64,000 bases of DNA from Flavobacterium phragmitis (GTDB taxonomy: Bacteria > Bacteroidota > Bacteroidia > Flavobacteriales > Flavobacteriaceae). This document shows positions 52,546-60,752 of the stretch, piece after piece (position 1 is the first letter of the stretch; each line of letters opens with the position of its first letter). The translations under genes and the position numbers were made by a program. The stretch is taken from the NCBI RefSeq assembly GCF_900112575.1, contig NZ_FOMH01000007.1:124001-188000 (forward strand), read 5' to 3'. The notes beneath the pieces were generated by a model that was not told the DNA's origin, did no database searches, and saw nothing but the letters and a program-made list of their open reading frames with translations.

Positions 52546-54230
52546 AAGGCTTTCCGTTTCTTTTCGGCTTGTTTTTGCTTTTTAACATCTTCTTTTTTCT
52601 CGACTTCTGGATTAAATGGTATACTCAAGTCAATAGGTTGGTCTACATCCCAGTTAGACCGGACATCTATGCCTTTTTGATAATAAAATACTTCTTCTGC
52701 ATAGGTTTTCTTTAAGAAACTTCCAGTGTCGTAGACTTTATTTTTATTGTCATCGTAAATTACACGGACAGTAAACTCTTCGGGAACCAGTAAATTAAAT
52801 GTGATTTTGGTTTCGCCCTCAGAATAGGCGCTGGCCAATACATTGTCTCCTTTTTTGTTGGTTATTTCTACAATAATCGGAAAACGTTTTACGTTTCGTA
52901 AATTCAAGATCAGATTTCCATAATCTTCATATTCTTTAGTCGATAATTTGTATGATAAGGTATCGTTTGTTTTTTCATAAAAATCGGTTAAAGCACCTGG
53001 AAGGAAAGTAAAATGGTATTTTTCCAGTGGCTTTTTTTCAAAATCAACATAGAGCTTTTGGTCAAACTCATCATATTCTGTTGTAAAATCGACGGCTGTT
53101 GAATCTTTGTTGACTAATGTGATTTTAGATTTATCAAATTTTACCAATGGAGTTTCAGTTTCCATAGTAAAACGTTCCCTAAAATTAATCTGGCCGTTCT
53201 GCACTGCCTTAATGTTTAAAGTGTCTTTCTTTAAAGCTTTAATCTTAAGAGAAAACTTTTTATTGTAGCTTTCTTTTGAAACTTCCATGGATAATGAATC
53301 CACTTTTAAAGGCTTAAACCAAATCTGAAGAGAATCTTTTTTAGGAAATTGTGTTACAATAGTTTCCAGAACTTCATTTCCGTTTTTAAGAACAATTTTT
53401 GGTTTGTCATTTTTGAAATTCTGTTTTCCTTCATACGGCAATAACAATCTGTTTCCAGAAGCTTGAATTGGTTTGAAAGTCTTTAAAGGCAATGTTTCTT
53501 TAAATAATTCCAATTCATAAACTGTATCTGTTGGAATCGTAATATAATGTTTTAAGAATCCGATTTTATCGTCTTTTGGATTAAATTTATTGTTGCTTCC
53601 TTTGTCTTTTAATGCAACCAAAAGATATTTTCCTTCTTTTAAATTTTCAAATTGGAAAGTTCTCATGCTGTCCAAAGTATTCGTTATATAACGTGGAAAC
53701 TCTTTGTAGATAACAGAATCTTTAAATTTATCATTTACTTCATACAACATTACAGAAACAAAGTTGTCTACGTATTTTTCGTAGGAATCTTTAATTCTTC
53801 CGTTCAATTTAAGAGAATCGATATAAGGTCCTGTAGAAAAAACATACTTAAATTGATTCAGTGCATTTCCTTCATTATTATCTGTAATGGCTTGTCCAAA
53901 ATTTAAACTATAAGTAGTATTTGGCTGTAAAGTATCACGGATTTCAATTTTTAGAAATTTACTAACCGAAGTAGGCGTAATTATAGGTTCGTTTTTAAAC
54001 GGAGGAGAAATAATTAATTGTTTGTTCTTGTTTTTCAGTTTGATGTATTCGTCAAAATTTAAAATAATGGTGTTGCCTTTAAAATTTGTGCTATAGTTTT
54101 CAGGATAACTTGATACCAATACTGGGGCAAGTGTGTCTTTTAAACCGCCTGTAATACTGCCTCTTTTAGCGCAGCTTACTACTGAGATTAGAATTATAAA
54201 TAGAATGTATTTTAGAGCGTTTTTCAACAT
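52542..54230 (-). CDS. Ig-like domain (Big_5) lipoprotein
   Basis: 562 residues. Lipoprotein signal MLKNALKYILFIILISVVSCAKRG (Cys20), the GSITGGLKDTLAPVLVSSYPENYSTNF start and a Big_5 Ig-like domain (IILNFDEYIKLKNKNKQLIISPP, LQPNTTYSLNFGQAITDNNEGN). Further beta domains follow, then a Lys/Glu-rich end (EKKEDVKKQKQAEKKRKAF). The type is common in Bacteroidota as a surface or outer-membrane protein with no known activity. Confidence 0.87.
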   Translation of the reverse strand: MLKNALKYILFIILISVVSCAKRGSITGGLKDTLAPVLVSSYPENYSTNFKGNTIILNFDEYIKLKNKNKQLIISPPFKNEPIITPTSVSKFLKIEIRDTLQPNTTYSLNFGQAITDNNEGNALNQFKYVFSTGPYIDSLKLNGRIKDSYEKYVDNFVSVMLYEVNDKFKDSVIYKEFPRYITNTLDSMRTFQFENLKEGKYLLVALKDKGSNNKFNPKDDKIGFLKHYITIPTDTVYELELFKETLPLKTFKPIQASGNRLLLPYEGKQNFKNDKPKIVLKNGNEVLETIVTQFPKKDSLQIWFKPLKVDSLSMEVSKESYNKKFSLKIKALKKDTLNIKAVQNGQINFRERFTMETETPLVKFDKSKITLVNKDSTAVDFTTEYDEFDQKLYVDFEKKPLEKYHFTFLPGALTDFYEKTNDTLSYKLSTKEYEDYGNLILNLRNVKRFPIIVEITNKKGDNVLASAYSEGETKITFNLLVPEEFTVRVIYDDNKNKVYDTGSFLKKTYAEEVFYYQKGIDVRSNWDVDQPIDLSIPFNPEVEKKEDVKKQKQAEKKRKAF

Positions 54231-54372
54231 AACGGTTTTTCAAATTTGATTGCACAAAATAACGATTATATTTGCTTTAATTGAAATTTTTTATCCATTT
54301 ATTAGGATTTAAGACTTTTATATTTCTTCAATTTTTTTAGCGTTTCTAACATTTTAAAACGGCATAATTTCT

Positions 54373-54380
54373 TACTTTTG
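54373..54380 (+). promoter_or_regulatory. Candidate -7 element for the 54404 gene
   Basis: tacttttg, a TAnnTTTG match 23 nt upstream of a TTG start codon. Confidence 0.4.
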
Positions 54381-54403
54381 GGTTCAAATGTAATTTTTAG
54401 GTT

Positions 54404-55408
54404 TTGTTAAAACGAATTTTTCCAGTTCTATTTTTCTTTTTACTGCTGTCGTGCAGTAAAACCGAAAACCCAATTATTTCCTTTTATTACTGGAAAACAA
54501 TTTTCAAGTTTTCTGAAATAGAGAAAGAAGTTCTGAAAGATAATCAGGTTAGAAAACTTTATGTACGCTATTTTGACATTGGACTTCAACCCGAAACGAA
54601 ACAGCCCATTCCAATTAGTCCAATCCGATTTGATGAAAATTTAGAAGGATTTACGATTGTTCCTGTGGTTTTTATTCAGAATAAAGTAATGCTTGAGCCG
54701 AATTTGGATGTAAATGATCTGGCAGAAAAGACTTTTGGTTTTATAGAACAAATCAATCTAAAGAATAAAATTAATTGTCAAGAAATTCAAATTGACTGCG
54801 ATTGGACATTAAAGAGCAAAGAGAATTATTTAAAGTTCATAGAAGTTTTCAAGAAACTTTCGAAGAAAAAACTTTCGGCAACAATTCGACTCCATCAGGT
54901 CAAGTATTTTAAAAAGACCAAAATCCCAAATGTAGATTCGGGAGTTTTAATGTATTACAATATGGGGTCCATTGCGCCAGATTCGTTAAATTCAATTTAC
55001 GATCAAAAAGTCGCTTCAAAATATCTGAGCAGTTTAAAAAAATATCCGCTTCATCTAGATCTAGCTCTGCCAATTTATTCCTGGGGAGTTCATATTAGAA
55101 ATAATAAAGTAATCGGACTTCGTTCTAAAATGAATACAAAAGAGTTGTCGAACGATCCAAATTTTGAAAAAACACATTCTATTTTTTTTAGAGTTAAAAA
55201 GTCTAATTATAAAAACGGAATTTTCTATGAAGAAAATGATCTGCTGAAAATAGAAGAAATTACAACAAAAGATTTAAAAGAAATGGCAGAAGATTTGGAT
55301 GAAAATCTGCCTGAAAAACCAAACGAAATTATATTTTACGATTTAGACGAATTCAATTTAAACCATTATGAAAAGAATATTTTTGAACAAGTTGTTTCTA
55401 AGTTTTAG
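54404..55408 (+). CDS. Lipoprotein of unknown function, TTG start
   Basis: 334 residues. The only start that keeps the lipoprotein signal (LKRIFPVLFFFLLLSCSK) is TTG at 54404, since a stop codon lies two codons upstream and the first internal ATG comes far downstream. The sequence FYYWKTIFKFS, VRKLYVRYFDIG, VVPVVFIQ and IDCDWTLKSKENYLKFI reads like a TIM-barrel-type, DUF3142-like protein, perhaps glycoside-hydrolase related. This is tentative. The next gene starts inside its 3' end with a 41-bp overlap. Confidence 0.75.
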   Translation: MLKRIFPVLFFFLLLSCSKTENPIISFYYWKTIFKFSEIEKEVLKDNQVRKLYVRYFDIGLQPETKQPIPISPIRFDENLEGFTIVPVVFIQNKVMLEPNLDVNDLAEKTFGFIEQINLKNKINCQEIQIDCDWTLKSKENYLKFIEVFKKLSKKKLSATIRLHQVKYFKKTKIPNVDSGVLMYYNMGSIAPDSLNSIYDQKVASKYLSSLKKYPLHLDLALPIYSWGVHIRNNKVIGLRSKMNTKELSNDPNFEKTHSIFFRVKKSNYKNGIFYEENDLLKIEEITTKDLKEMAEDLDENLPEKPNEIIFYDLDEFNLNHYEKNIFEQVVSKF

Positions 55409-57725
55409 CCTTGCCTTACTTTCGATATACGGAATCATTTATGCCTGTGCCGGTGGAGACGACTGGGATTTCTTTGGCTACAATTCTAATTTTACGCCCG
55501 AAACTTTTGCTGACAAATCGTATTCGCCTCTTTTTCTTTCGGGAGGAATCTTTTACGGAATTGGTTTTGATACCCAGCACAATTCTCGCTTTAATAAAAA
55601 CATAAAATCAGATTGGGCTGATTATCTTAAAGGAAAAGCCGATACAACGACAGTGAATTATTTTTTGATTGGAGATGAACGCCCAAGTTATTATTCCGAT
55701 GATAAAAATACAATCAAAAACAAAGAAGAAATTGAAGATCTTCATGTGTTTTATAAAACCAAGAAAGAGAATAAGAGTTCACTGAAATGGGGAAAAAAGA
55801 TTAGTCTAAAAGACGATAAAATTAAAAACTTTGTCGAGTTTTTGTATTTGGCTCAAAAAATAGAAACCGTTTCTATTGGTCAAGATTATTGGAGTTATGA
55901 TCCAGTTGTGGAGAAAACATTTAATGATGCCAAAATGATTCAGTCAATCGAAAATGTATATAATACGCTGTCTGATCCTTTCTTAAAAAACAGATATTGG
56001 TTTTTAACCATGAAAGCCCGTTTTTACAGTAATGACAAACAAAAAGCGATTGACTTTTTTAATAAAACAGAAAGTTCTGTTGCTAAAAATACTTTGTATT
56101 ATCGTGCTTTGGCTTATGTAGCGGGAATCAATTTTAAACAGAAAAAATATGCGGTTTCGAATTATTTGTATGCTCAGGTTTTTGATAAATGCCCAGAATT
56201 GCGTGTTGTAACAGCTTATAGTTTCCGTCCAAAAAACGAATCCGATTGGACAAAAGCTTTAGCAATGGCGAAAAATAATAATGAAAAAGCGGCGCTTTGG
56301 GCCATTCACGGTTATTATAAAGATGAAAAACAAGCTATTGAAAAGATTTATGAAATAGATCCAAAAAGCGAGCATTTGAATTATCTGGCAACTCGTTTGG
56401 TAAATTCATTGGAACAAAAAATTAATAATTCGTTTCAAAAGGATGGAAGTCAAGATCAGCCAAGAAAACCGCAGACTATTGCGGAAAACAAAACAGAGAA
56501 CAAATCAAAAATCGATAATAGTGCTTTAGATTTAATCGCTAAAATTTCGGCAGCAGGAAATACACAGAGACCGTATTTGTGGGATATTGCCATTGGATAT
56601 CTCCAGACTTTAAAAGGAGATTATGCGAATGCAGATAAAAATTACAATAAAGCAGAAAAAACGCTCCCAAAAACGGAACTAGCTCGTTATCAAATTAGAT
56701 TGCTTCGTTTTGTAAATAATATGAGCAAGATTGACAAATTGGATGATACTAATATTAAAACCGTTTTGGCCGATTTGAATTGGCTTTATTTTGAATTGCC
56801 GAAAACATATAGAGGAAACGAGTTCCGTTATCAAAATGCTTCTCAGTGGAGTAAAAATTATTTGGCAGCTTTGTACAAATCAAAATCAAATTCTGTAATG
56901 ACGGAACTGTTTAGTGAATCGCCTTACAGTTATTGGAACAGTGGAAACACATTTTATGATAATGAAAAAGATTTATTAGCAATGAAAAGCTTTATGGAGA
57001 AATCCAATAAAAGTGAAATAGAGAAAATTGGTGCTGGCATTTATAGTTTGAAATTAAAAGACATTAATAATTTCCAAGCGATTCAAGCGACTTTTAAAAA
57101 TAAAATTCCAGAAGCAATCGAATTTATGAAACAAGCCGATTCAGTTCAGTATTATAAGTTTTTAGGAAATCCGTTTAACGGGAGCATTAAAGATTGCCAC
57201 GATTGTGATCATGTCGCTTATCAAAAAAGAAAATATACTTATATGGATTTCTTGACAACCATAAAAGAAATGCAGGATAAGTTAGCAAAGAAAGAAGACG
57301 TTTATACCAACAGTCTTTTACTTGGAAATGCATTTTATAATATCTCTCATTTTGGAAACGGAAGAACGTTTTATGAGATTAGTATTGTAGGTTATGGATC
57401 GAGTCCGTATTCATTTAGAAATCCGATGAAAGATATGATTACGAATAATTCGGTTTCGAAAATGTATTATCAAAAAGCTTTTGAAGCTGCATCCAACAAA
57501 GAACAAAAAGCAAAATGTCTGTATCTGATTTCGAAATGTGAACGTAATGATTATTACAACAAAAAATACAGCGCAATAAATAGTTATTGGGAAATTCAAG
57601 ACGATAAGGTTAATTTTATAGCTTGGAATTCATTCAAGGCTTTGAAAAAAGACTATTCAGATACTAAATATTATCAGGATGTAATTGCGGAATGCGGTTA
57701 TTTTAATACTTATGTGAATCAATAA
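55368..57725 (+). CDS. Envelope TPR-like protein of unknown function
   Basis: 785 residues, overlapping the preceding lipoprotein gene by 41 bp in another frame, so the two are translated from one message. Signal sequence NKLFLSFSLALLSIYGIIYACAGGDDW, possibly lipidated at the Cys of YACAGG. Most of the protein is helical, in the manner of TPR/Sel1-like repeats (AIDFFNKTES, YANADKNYNKAEKTLPKTELARYQ). A CxxC-type bit (KDCHDCDHVAY) lies near residue 608. The protein is not recognised, but its pairing with the 54404 lipoprotein suggests a joint envelope task. Confidence 0.78.
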   Translation: MKRIFLNKLFLSFSLALLSIYGIIYACAGGDDWDFFGYNSNFTPETFADKSYSPLFLSGGIFYGIGFDTQHNSRFNKNIKSDWADYLKGKADTTTVNYFLIGDERPSYYSDDKNTIKNKEEIEDLHVFYKTKKENKSSLKWGKKISLKDDKIKNFVEFLYLAQKIETVSIGQDYWSYDPVVEKTFNDAKMIQSIENVYNTLSDPFLKNRYWFLTMKARFYSNDKQKAIDFFNKTESSVAKNTLYYRALAYVAGINFKQKKYAVSNYLYAQVFDKCPELRVVTAYSFRPKNESDWTKALAMAKNNNEKAALWAIHGYYKDEKQAIEKIYEIDPKSEHLNYLATRLVNSLEQKINNSFQKDGSQDQPRKPQTIAENKTENKSKIDNSALDLIAKISAAGNTQRPYLWDIAIGYLQTLKGDYANADKNYNKAEKTLPKTELARYQIRLLRFVNNMSKIDKLDDTNIKTVLADLNWLYFELPKTYRGNEFRYQNASQWSKNYLAALYKSKSNSVMTELFSESPYSYWNSGNTFYDNEKDLLAMKSFMEKSNKSEIEKIGAGIYSLKLKDINNFQAIQATFKNKIPEAIEFMKQADSVQYYKFLGNPFNGSIKDCHDCDHVAYQKRKYTYMDFLTTIKEMQDKLAKKEDVYTNSLLLGNAFYNISHFGNGRTFYEISIVGYGSSPYSFRNPMKDMITNNSVSKMYYQKAFEAASNKEQKAKCLYLISKCERNDYYNKKYSAINSYWEIQDDKVNFIAWNSFKALKKDYSDTKYYQDVIAECGYFNTYVNQ

Positions 57726-57735
57726 ATTTGAAACG

Positions 57736-58140
57736 ATGGTAAATAAAATTGAACATATCGGGATTGCAGTAAAAAACATGGACGATGCCAATATTTTGTT
57801 CGAAAAAATGCTTGGTGTTCCGTCTTATAAAATGGAAGCTGTAGAAAGCGAAGGTGTGCTGACTTCTTTTTTTCAAACGGGAAACAATAAGATAGAACTT
57901 TTGGTTGCCACCAATCCAGAAAGTCCGATTGCTAAATTTTTAGAAAAAAAAGGAGAAGGAATTCATCATATCGCTTTTGATGTTGATGATATCGAAGCAG
58001 AAATCTCCCGATTGAAAAATGAAGGTTTTGTGCTGATAAATGAAGTTCCGAAGAAAGGAGCCGACAATAAATTGGTTGTTTTTCTGCATCCAAAGAACAC
58101 AAATGGAGTTTTGGTGGAACTTTGCCAAGAAATTAACTGA
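57736..58140 (+). CDS. mce: Methylmalonyl-CoA epimerase
   Basis: 134 residues of the VOC family, the right size for this enzyme, which interconverts (2R)- and (2S)-methylmalonyl-CoA in propionate metabolism. Metal ligands fit the family: His7 (IEHIGIAV), His in EGIHHIAFDV and Glu in VLVELCQEI. The catalytic Glu and substrate region (NNKIELLVATNPESPIAKFLEKKGEG) are also typical. Starts 10 nt after the TPR-like gene. Confidence 0.93.
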   Translation: MVNKIEHIGIAVKNMDDANILFEKMLGVPSYKMEAVESEGVLTSFFQTGNNKIELLVATNPESPIAKFLEKKGEGIHHIAFDVDDIEAEISRLKNEGFVLINEVPKKGADNKLVVFLHPKNTNGVLVELCQEIN

Positions 58141-58287
58141 AAAAAATGTCATTTTAATTTTTAAATAAGGTGTTGAAAATCAATTTCGTTTTTCAGATTC
58201 TGCAAAAGATTTTAAATTAAATTCAAATGATGTCTTAAAATATTTGGAGTGAATGAAAAATAGTAGTAATATTGCAACCTCTAAACC

Positions 58288-58364
58288 GGTCCTATAGCTC
58301 AGCTGGTTAGAGCACCTGACTCATAATCAGGTGGTCCCTGGTTCGAGCCCAGGTGGGACCACCA
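58288..58364 (+). tRNA. tRNA with anticodon CAT (Met, or Ile2 if lysidine-modified)
   Basis: 77 nt including an encoded CCA end. The acceptor stem ggtccta / tgggacc pairs (one G-T), the D arm has agctcag and ggttag, and the anticodon CAT is at 58322-58324 in loop ctcataa. The T arm contains ggttcgagccc. The CAT anticodon allows elongator Met or Ile2 identity, which the sequence alone does not settle; the lack of a mismatch at the 1-72 pair argues against initiator tRNA. It borders the mobile element. Confidence 0.95.
58340..58364. other. Probable attachment site (attL) in the tRNA 3' end
   Basis: The integrase gene starts 180 bp downstream of the tRNA and reads away from it, the usual layout when a tyrosine recombinase element sits in a tRNA 3' end. 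The other junction is outside the window, so the core cannot be proved. Confidence 0.45.
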
Positions 58365-58371
58365 GCTTATT

Positions 58372-58410
58372 CGTCCAGACTTTCAAAATGATTGTCTGGA
58401 CGTTTTTTTT
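58372..58410 (+). terminator. Terminator after the tRNA
   Basis: 9-bp perfect arms cgtccagac / gtctggacg with a 13-nt loop and eight T. Confidence 0.85.
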
Positions 58411-58493
58411 GCAGTAAACTCAAGGGTTGCAGAACTTCATGCCCTTTTCTCAAATCACTTCAATAGAGACAAGCCTAAAAAAAGGCATTCTTT

Positions 58494-58525
58494 TAGGTAC
58501 CCCAAAAATTAAAATAGGTACCCCA
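58494..58525 (+). promoter_or_regulatory. Two 11-bp direct repeats upstream of the integrase
   Basis: taggtacccca at 58494-58504 and 58515-58525, 21 bp apart, i.e. two helical turns on the same face, 20 bp before the integrase ATG. Candidate integrase arm sites or operator. Confidence 0.6.
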
Positions 58526-58544
58526 CTTTTAAATTATTACTATT

Positions 58545-59762
58545 ATGAAAATCAATAAAATATCAATTTTGTTTTTATTGGATAAGGTAAAAACAAACAA
58601 ACGGGGTAAATGTCCTGTAAAATGCAGAATCACATTTAGTGGTAAAAGAAAACCATTTTCAACTGGATTGTTTATAAAACCTGAATATTGGTTTAATGAT
58701 GAGCAATTAGCTAAGCCACCCAATGAAGACAATAATTACATAAATACCCAAATGAGCCTGATTAAGAATAAAATTAATCAGGCTTTTTTATTTCTACAAG
58801 TTCAACAAGATGACTTTGATATAGAAGACATTTATTTACAGTATAAGGGAGAAAATGTAAAATCGAACAAAACTATTTTGGTACTGTTTCAAGAGCATAA
58901 TGATAAAATGGAGAAATTAGTAGGTAAAGATTATGTGATAGGTACCTTATGGAAGTTTAGGCAAGCACGAGAGCTGTTGAAAGCCTTTTTGAAATATCAG
59001 TTTAAGAAGACAGACTATGAATTTGCAGATCTTAATCTAAAATTTCTTCTTGATTATGAGTTCTTTCTTAAAACTGAGAAAAATCTAAGTCAGGCTACTA
59101 TAAACAAAACAATTCAAAGATTTAGAAGAATAGTGAGAATTGCTATTTCAGAAGATCATTTGGAGAAAGAACCATTTTTGATGTACAAAGTTAAGAGGGC
59201 AAAGAAAGAAGTTGTTTTCTTAACTCCTGAAGAATTAGACAAGCTTGAAAAACATCAATTTGCTCAACAAAGACTTCAGCAAGTTAAGGATATGTTTATT
59301 TTTTGCTGTTATACAGGCTTGGCATTTAATGAAATGTCAAAACTTGAACATAAACACATTGTAATAGGTTTTGATGGTCATAAATGGATTAAAATAAATA
59401 GAGAGAAAACAAAAAAGCTAGTCTCTGTCCCAATATTATCCAAGACCACTAGCACAATAGAGAGGTATTGTTCTGAAAACTCTTCTTTTATATTGCCTAG
59501 GATTAGTAATCAGAAGTTTAACTCTTATCTTAAAGAAATTGCTGAGGTTTTAGGTATTGAAAAGAAGCTTACACATCATACCGCAAGAAAAACTTTTGCC
59601 ACTACAGTACTTTTATACAATGATGTGCCTATGGAAATTGTGAGTGAGCTTTTGGGGCATTCAAAAGTTACTGTTACGCAAGAATACTATGCAAAAGTTG
59701 TACAGAAAAAAGTGAGTGAGCATATGGAACTTTTATCCAGAAAGCTTGATATGTCAGAATAG
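58545..59762 (+). CDS. Tyrosine recombinase / integrase of the Bacteroidota element type
   Basis: 405 residues: an N-terminal arm-binding domain (ISILFLLDKVKTNKRGKCPVKCRITFSGKRKPFSTG), a SAM-like core-binding domain and the catalytic domain. Catalytic residues seen are the HTARKTF motif (His, Arg), LLGHSKV (His) and Tyr382 in QEYYAKV. The first catalytic Arg of the classical TGLR motif is Ala here (CYTGLAFNEMSKL), as happens in the CTnDOT-like integrases. Directs integration and excision at the tRNA. Confidence 0.94.
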   Translation: MKINKISILFLLDKVKTNKRGKCPVKCRITFSGKRKPFSTGLFIKPEYWFNDEQLAKPPNEDNNYINTQMSLIKNKINQAFLFLQVQQDDFDIEDIYLQYKGENVKSNKTILVLFQEHNDKMEKLVGKDYVIGTLWKFRQARELLKAFLKYQFKKTDYEFADLNLKFLLDYEFFLKTEKNLSQATINKTIQRFRRIVRIAISEDHLEKEPFLMYKVKRAKKEVVFLTPEELDKLEKHQFAQQRLQQVKDMFIFCCYTGLAFNEMSKLEHKHIVIGFDGHKWIKINREKTKKLVSVPILSKTTSTIERYCSENSSFILPRISNQKFNSYLKEIAEVLGIEKKLTHHTARKTFATTVLLYNDVPMEIVSELLGHSKVTVTQEYYAKVVQKKVSEHMELLSRKLDMSE

Positions 59763-59775
59763 TTGATTTGAAGGT

Positions 59776-59811
59776 TTTGCAAAGTTTGCAGATTTTGCAG
59801 ACCTTGCAAAT
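59776..59811 (+). repeat. Four tandem 9-bp repeats (TTTGCARAN type)
   Basis: tttgcaaag, tttgcagat, tttgcagac and cttgcaaat follow without gaps in the 73-bp space after the integrase stop. A related cluster lies at 62119-62152, so they look like iterons or operators of the element. Confidence 0.75.
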
Positions 59812-59835
59812 AAAATTTTATAAAAACGATTTCAG

Positions 59836-60630
59836 ATGGCTTTATATAAATGGAAAAACTTTGCTGATGATAGTCAATATAGCACTAGTGCAATAGAGGA
59901 GTGTGAACTAAGTTTTCAAGATTTACTTCCGGAAATTAGTTCAGTAGTGAAGCCATTTTTTGCACACCATCAAAAGGCTGAAATCCCCACCAAGAATAAG
60001 AAGTTGCTTGTAGATTTATTAGCACTGAATATTCTAGATATATCATTACAACAATTTATTACCATTGGGTGTGCTTTACAGTCTCAATGGAATTCAGCTT
60101 TAACAATGTACGAAGATGATGATTTAGTAAGGGATTTTGATTTGGAAAAAGAAAATTATAAATCCCTTTTTGATGTGTTAGAAAAGTTTCTTTTTGCTGA
60201 AAATTATAGAGACTTACATTCCCTTTCTTTCAAATCCTCTTTTAGTGGCACTACAACAGTTAATAATTTTTTTGTTTTACGAGATCTATACGAGGCTATT
60301 TGTTTGGGTTATGATATAAAGAAAGAAAACTTTGAAGAAAGAAAAGCAGAAATCCTTTCAATGACTAATCAGGTAAGACTTCCTAAGCTAGGAGAAAAAA
60401 TAAAAATTGATTATGCACGAACATTATATAATGCTATTGAATCAAAGTTTGATAAAGGTGCAGACACATTAAGATTTATAGGGGCATTTTTTCATATCTT
60501 CCAAGTTCCAACTAATAATAGCCAAACACTAGAGTTATTGTATGATAATATTTCTGATACTTTAGAGTCTATAGACATTAAAAACTTTAGGCATTATCTA
60601 ACACATAGGCCAAGCATATTTCATGTTTAG
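59836..60630 (+). CDS. Mobile-element protein of unknown function
   Basis: 264 residues, acidic, all-helical look, no signal or membrane span. I do not recognise a family. Notable stretches are FADDSQYSTSAIEECELSFQDLLPEIS and, at the end, IDIKNFRHYLTHRPSIFHV. Bounded on both sides by TTTGCA-repeat gaps if the DUF3987 gene is counted with it (59836-62114). Likely linked with replication or its control. Confidence 0.65.
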   Translation: MALYKWKNFADDSQYSTSAIEECELSFQDLLPEISSVVKPFFAHHQKAEIPTKNKKLLVDLLALNILDISLQQFITIGCALQSQWNSALTMYEDDDLVRDFDLEKENYKSLFDVLEKFLFAENYRDLHSLSFKSSFSGTTTVNNFFVLRDLYEAICLGYDIKKENFEERKAEILSMTNQVRLPKLGEKIKIDYARTLYNAIESKFDKGADTLRFIGAFFHIFQVPTNNSQTLELLYDNISDTLESIDIKNFRHYLTHRPSIFHV

Positions 60631-60752
60631 TTTTTGAAACAAAAAAGTCTAGATTTTTGGTTTTTTCTGTTTCAAATTACCCTCTACATTCGATGTAATT
60701 TTGTGAACGAAACAATGGGAAAAGCTCATTGTGTAATTTAACATTTTTACAA

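Noticed and set aside
59836..60630. RteC-type excision regulator
   Set aside because: Position next to the integrase suggested it, but I cannot find RteC motifs; left as unknown.
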